Below are positions 40,909 to 45,038 of a stretch of 45,038 bases of DNA, in pieces. The notes below the pieces were generated by a model. That model searched no databases, was not told where the DNA came from, and saw only the letters and a program-made list of their open reading frames with translations. Source of the stretch: Pirellula staleyi DSM 6068 (GTDB taxonomy: Bacteria > Planctomycetota > Planctomycetia > Pirellulales > Pirellulaceae); NCBI GenBank assembly GCA_945900945.1, contig CAMDKL010000029.1, positions 1-45,038 on the forward strand. The letters are read 5' to 3'. Position numbers and translations under genes: made by a program. The first letter of the stretch is position 1; the number at the start of each line of letters is the position of its first letter.

Positions 40909-43900
40909 ATGTTCCCTCTTAATCGTGCAATTGGCCTCTGTCTTTGTGTTTTAGCCAACTGTTTGCTGAGCAACCACAGGACACCAGCTCAGGAAATTGG
41001 ATTTAGCGAACGGTTCGCTCTTGCCGAAAACCGAGACGCGGCCTTGAAAGAGCTAATACCGGGAACAGACACCTATTTCTACTACCATTGCTTGCATTAC
41101 CAAACCAACGGTGGGGTTGCCGAAGCACGCGGGCATCTTGACGCTTGGATCGCGAAATTCGGTTTGAACGAACAAACCAAAAGGATGCAAACGCGGCAAT
41201 TCATCCTGGAATATAAAGCCAACTCCAAATCAACCCTCGACCACCTTCGCTCCGATTTTGGAATGGACATCGATCATCCGGCGCCCCGAAAAGATGAAGC
41301 GGCCGAGTTGCCAACTAAATTGGATCCCAACAACTTAAACTGGAGAACAATCTTCCAATCCCACTCGAACAATCCCAGTGCGATCGAAAACGTTGCCCTT
41401 GCACATCTCGGTCCGCTGCTGAATCAACCGGCAACGACACGAACTTGGTTAGAGCGTATCGACCGCATCGACGCGCCAGGATTGGTCGAGATCATCGAAC
41501 GCGAACTCAATATGCCCGACTCCCGAGGTTTCGGCTGGGCCGCTATCCACAATCAATTGACCACCTCCCAATTGCTGGACCTACAAAAACGTATTCCAAA
41601 ATTGATCGAGTCCAGCCCGTTCATTCAGGCCCGATTGCGTCGCATCCGACCCAACGACGATTCCTCGTTAGAAGATCGAACCGTCCTGGGCGATCAACTC
41701 ATCGCACTCGAGACGTTCGTCACCGGTCTACCCGAATCGCAAAACAGCCTTATCGCTTCAGTTCTCTATAACCGACTTCAATTCGATGAACGCGATGGGA
41801 ATATGGATCGCGAACGCTTCCTTCGCTATATCCGACTGCCAAGCAATCGCCCGTTCTTCCATCAAGAATACGTTGCTCGGCAAAATCGTCGGCCACAAGT
41901 AAATCTTGCGGCCAACTACAAAGGTGAAACAATGCTCGAAATGATTGGAGACGATACATCGCTGGTCCATCGGTACCTGGAGCACTTCTTCAAGACAGAC
42001 GCCACCGTCGATGTCTTCGCGACGATTATCGATCGCGACACTTTGCGACGAGTATTTGCCTCCACCAAAATCCTTTACGGTATCGGTGACGCAAAGACAT
42101 TTTACGCTCAGCTATCTCCAGACGAGCAACGCGAACTGCAATCGCGTATTGAACTCAAGTTCGCATTAAATAACCCAACGTACTATCGTCCAAGCGATGC
42201 GGTTCGACTCACGTTGGACCTCAAAAATGTCCAAGAATTATTGGTGAAAGTATATCGGCTCAACGCCCGCAATATCCTAAACCAACAAAAGCAACCCATC
42301 GGTACCAACCTCGACTTGGACGGCCTGGTGGCAAACATTGAAAAGCGATTCGCATACGCTCAACCCGCAGACTTGCGACATCGCGAAGTGCTCGAGATGC
42401 CCGAACTCGAAGGGGGCGGAGTATGGGTAGTCGATGTTCTAGCTGGTGGCCAGCGCAGCCGAACCCTCATTCACAAGGGGCATTTGCATGCGATGCAACG
42501 CATGACCGAAGCTGGCGACACCTTTCGCATCTTTGACGCCGAGGGAAAGCACCTTCCATCCGCTAAAGCTATCTTTGGCACTCGCGAATTTGAATCTGAT
42601 GACAAGGGGGATATCGTCATACCGTTCGGCAGTGAAGCAAAGCAAGATTCGCTGATCTTCATCGACGGAGCTATCGCTTCGGTGCAAATGTTTGTTCACA
42701 ATAGCGAAAACTACCAATTGCAAGCCGGCATCCTGCTCGCCCCGCAATCGCTGCTGGCCGGGGCTAAGGCAAGCGTTGTAATCCGTCCTAACTTGCTTTG
42801 CAACGGACAAATGGTTTCGCTCGCTCAGCTTGAGAAACCCATCCTGACGATCACCTCGACCGATTTGGACGGAATCGCTGCAACCCAGACAATTCCCGGC
42901 GTCAAACTGGCCGACAACGGTGAATTGGTTCACACTTTCTTGGTTCCGCAACGACTTGCTAGCATCGCGATGTCACTAAGCGGTCAAGTGCTGAAACTGA
43001 GCAACGACTCCCGTGTTCCGGTTTCGGCATCGCATTCACTGGTCATCAACGGTATGGCCAAATCGGCTCAAACTCGGGACTTTTATTTAACGCAAACCGA
43101 TAAGGGCAATTTATTGGAGGTCCGAGGTCGTAACGGCGAGCCCGCATCGCGAGTCCCGGTCCAGTTGGAGTTCAAACTCTTCGGGCTTGTACCCACCACT
43201 AGCCTTCGTTTGGCAACCAATGAACTTGGAATAATCGACCTGGGGCCACTTGCCAACATCGAACGATTCAAAGCTTCTGCCGACTCGATAAACCCCCGCG
43301 ACTTTAATCTCGCTAGCTTGAGGCCAACATGGCCGGCAGCCTATCACACACTCAGCGGTCAACCGATCGAAGCGGTTTGGAATACGAAGGACGGTGCAGA
43401 ACAAGGACCTCAAAAACTCGGCCCCGACGACAAGCCTTTTTCGCGAATCAGTCTCTTTGAGTTTCGCGGTGGTGTCGTGTCTGCCAACCACTCCGACAAA
43501 ATGTCCCTCGAAAGCGGTCTCGTCAAAATCAAAGGACTTGAACCAGGTTCCTATCGTCTCACCGACCATTGGTCCGGTCGCTCGATGACAATCTCAGTCG
43601 TAAAGGGAGAGAAACAAGGGGAAACGCTCGTTGGCCAATCCAAGTACCTTGAAACAAACCGAGTCCGCCCCGTCCATGTCCGCGAGGTGAAATGGAACGA
43701 CGACAAGTTACAAATCCAGCTTGGCAATTTCGATAATTTCACTCGAGTTCATATTGTGGCAAATGCATATGCACCCCAACTGAATCACGGCTTAAGTTTG
43801 CCAGCTCCCGAGTTTCCAGTCTTATCCTCTGCACGAATGCGAATTCCTAGCTTTTACATCAACTCGCTCAAGCTGGATGAAGAGTACCAGTACGTGCTAC

Positions 43901-45038
43901 AGCGACAATTTCTAAAGAAGTATCTCGGCAATCTACTGCCACAACCAAGTGCAATTTTGAATCCATGGGAGCTAGCAGTCACACAAAACACAACACAATC
44001 CGCAGCGGCTGGCGATCCGATGGCAGCCATGGCACCCAAGATGGCAGCTCCCTCTGCGGCTGCGGCTGACCGCCAGGATAATCTTGCGAGAGCCGTTGAT
44101 GGGTCACCCGAATACGAGTTTCTCAAACGAGGAGGCATCCTAATCGCCAACGGTCGGTGCGACGAAAAAGGAACTCTATCGGTCGATCGCAAAGCTTTTA
44201 TTGGCCTAACGAGTGTTACGGTGGTTGTTGTACACCCAAGTGGTACAACCTATCGTACGGTCCACCTGCCACTCAACGAACCGCGAGAACTGACAGATCG
44301 TCGGTTGGCCAAGGCGTTTCCGGCGAAGGATCGATTGACAGAAGTACAAAGCATTCGCGTGCTGCCCAAATCGGACAAGAGTGATCTTGGCGATGCCACA
44401 TCGACTCGAGTCAAGATCTGCAGCTCGATTCCTGACGTATTCCAACTCTACCGAACCCTTCTAAGCAATCATGCAGATTTCGACAAACTGGAGTGCCTGT
44501 CGCGCTGGCCTTCGCTCAAGGACGAAGAAAAGGAAAGGCACTATTCCGACTTAGCTTGCCACGAGCTGAACTTGTTCTTATTCGTCCACGATCACCCGTT
44601 CTTTGATCGTGTTGTGCGTTCCTATTTGGCCAACAAGATGCAGAAGCAATTCATGGACGACTACGTTCTCGGGACGGATCTTTTGAAATACACACCGCCT
44701 TGGAAACTCGCACAGTTAAACGCTATCGAACGCGTTCTGTTGGCTAAGCGAATCACCTCCCAGTCCGGTAGTACAAAGCGTTGGATGGGAGACCTCGTCA
44801 GCTCGATTCCGGTCGATTCCGCAGCCCAGTCGGTTCGATTCGCCAAGGGGCTCATGAGCTCTGGGTTGTGGGCTTTCGATAGTGATGTAAATGGAGTCGC
44901 AGATGCAGTGAACTTTGAAGCTGGCCTTCAATTGCGCGATTTGAGTGATGCCAAAAGGTTTGGTTTTGGCTCTAGCGACAAGCAGACGGACGCATTTCTC
45001 GCGGACCGGATGGAGTTAGAGGAAAAAGCCAAGGACCC
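40909..45038 (+). CDS. Very large secreted protein, MG-domain-like, partial at the right edge
   Basis: Open from ATG 40909 to the last base: 1376 codons and two bases with no stop, so the C-terminus lies outside. The start is a signal peptide (LCLCVLANCLLS...TPAQ). Residues to about 450 are helical (FYYHCLHYQTNGG...WIAKFGL). Near 470 comes LDLDGLVANIEKRFAY, then GGVWVVDVLAGGQRSRTLIHKG; about 600-800 is a beta-rich part with macroglobulin-like wording (YLTQTDKGNLLEVRGRNGEP..VPVQLEF); about 1050 is an Ala/Met/Pro linker; near 1210 ACHELNLFLFVHDHPFFDRV opens another helical part. It resembles alpha-2-macroglobulin-type envelope proteins, but no thioester motif is visible in what is present. Function unassigned. 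Confidence 0.85.
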   Translation, partial: MFPLNRAIGLCLCVLANCLLSNHRTPAQEIGFSERFALAENRDAALKELIPGTDTYFYYHCLHYQTNGGVAEARGHLDAWIAKFGLNEQTKRMQTRQFILEYKANSKSTLDHLRSDFGMDIDHPAPRKDEAAELPTKLDPNNLNWRTIFQSHSNNPSAIENVALAHLGPLLNQPATTRTWLERIDRIDAPGLVEIIERELNMPDSRGFGWAAIHNQLTTSQLLDLQKRIPKLIESSPFIQARLRRIRPNDDSSLEDRTVLGDQLIALETFVTGLPESQNSLIASVLYNRLQFDERDGNMDRERFLRYIRLPSNRPFFHQEYVARQNRRPQVNLAANYKGETMLEMIGDDTSLVHRYLEHFFKTDATVDVFATIIDRDTLRRVFASTKILYGIGDAKTFYAQLSPDEQRELQSRIELKFALNNPTYYRPSDAVRLTLDLKNVQELLVKVYRLNARNILNQQKQPIGTNLDLDGLVANIEKRFAYAQPADLRHREVLEMPELEGGGVWVVDVLAGGQRSRTLIHKGHLHAMQRMTEAGDTFRIFDAEGKHLPSAKAIFGTREFESDDKGDIVIPFGSEAKQDSLIFIDGAIASVQMFVHNSENYQLQAGILLAPQSLLAGAKASVVIRPNLLCNGQMVSLAQLEKPILTITSTDLDGIAATQTIPGVKLADNGELVHTFLVPQRLASIAMSLSGQVLKLSNDSRVPVSASHSLVINGMAKSAQTRDFYLTQTDKGNLLEVRGRNGEPASRVPVQLEFKLFGLVPTTSLRLATNELGIIDLGPLANIERFKASADSINPRDFNLASLRPTWPAAYHTLSGQPIEAVWNTKDGAEQGPQKLGPDDKPFSRISLFEFRGGVVSANHSDKMSLESGLVKIKGLEPGSYRLTDHWSGRSMTISVVKGEKQGETLVGQSKYLETNRVRPVHVREVKWNDDKLQIQLGNFDNFTRVHIVANAYAPQLNHGLSLPAPEFPVLSSARMRIPSFYINSLKLDEEYQYVLQRQFLKKYLGNLLPQPSAILNPWELAVTQNTTQSAAAGDPMAAMAPKMAAPSAAAADRQDNLARAVDGSPEYEFLKRGGILIANGRCDEKGTLSVDRKAFIGLTSVTVVVVHPSGTTYRTVHLPLNEPRELTDRRLAKAFPAKDRLTEVQSIRVLPKSDKSDLGDATSTRVKICSSIPDVFQLYRTLLSNHADFDKLECLSRWPSLKDEEKERHYSDLACHELNLFLFVHDHPFFDRVVRSYLANKMQKQFMDDYVLGTDLLKYTPPWKLAQLNAIERVLLAKRITSQSGSTKRWMGDLVSSIPVDSAAQSVRFAKGLMSSGLWAFDSDVNGVADAVNFEAGLQLRDLSDAKRFGFGSSDKQTDAFLADRMELEEKAKD

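Overview
The window looks like a chromosomal piece of a planctomycete, most likely in the Pirellulaceae. The evidence is a DUF1559 prepilin-like protein, sulfatase genes, a DUF1080 sugar-hydrolase domain, a GxxExxY-family gene, many planctomycete-style fold-back repeats, moderate GC and mostly short operons. No rRNA, tRNA, CRISPR array, intact transposase or phage gene was seen.

Layout. (1) 223-9939 is a complete chemosensory cluster. A REC-PP2C phosphatase gene is divergent from an operon of Hpt-STAS, hybrid cheA, cheW, a two-TM chemoreceptor, cheB and cheR. There is no stand-alone cheY. The phosphorelay outputs visible here are the REC-PP2C phosphatase, the CheA receiver and CheB, so the module may signal through partner switching. 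(2) 9948-13352 is a graveyard: a broken GHMP-kinase/nucleotidyltransferase gene, a DUF1559 gene that is intact, and two decayed sulfatase genes in tandem. (3) 13351-18075 is a sugar-type ABC importer (binding lipoprotein, double ATPase, permease) followed by myo-inositol oxygenase, a probable inositol uptake and oxidation operon. (4) 18258-25940 holds a deleted M16 peptidase, pepA, a Gly/Tyr-rich secreted protein, a SulP transporter, a methyltransferase and an unknown membrane-anchored protein. (5) 26086-31396 holds a broken GxxExxY gene, an M28 peptidase, accB-accC and a heme-motif/DUF1080 protein. (6) 31412-35109 is a large membrane protein plus ABC ATPase operon, followed by VTC-domain and GxxExxY remnants. 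(7) 35188-38982 is sdhCAB. (8) 39371-45038 is a coiled-coil protein, a 55-residue membrane protein missed by a length cutoff, a 270-bp nested fold-back element, and a very large secreted protein that runs off the right edge without a stop.

Two themes stand out. The chemosensory cluster fuses Hpt to STAS and pairs it with a REC-PP2C phosphatase. This resembles a compacted form of the HptB-HsbR-HsbA route of Pseudomonas, but its STAS domain lacks the usual phosphorylatable serine. Second, gene decay is unusually legible: seven relics are visible, and at least three (M16, GxxExxY, VTC) keep both ends of a domain while the middle is gone, with the two ends still in one frame. The broken GHMP-kinase/UDP-sugar pyrophosphorylase-like gene near myo-inositol oxygenase hints at a lost inositol-to-UDP-glucuronate route. 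All function calls rest on motif recognition by eye; no database search was run.
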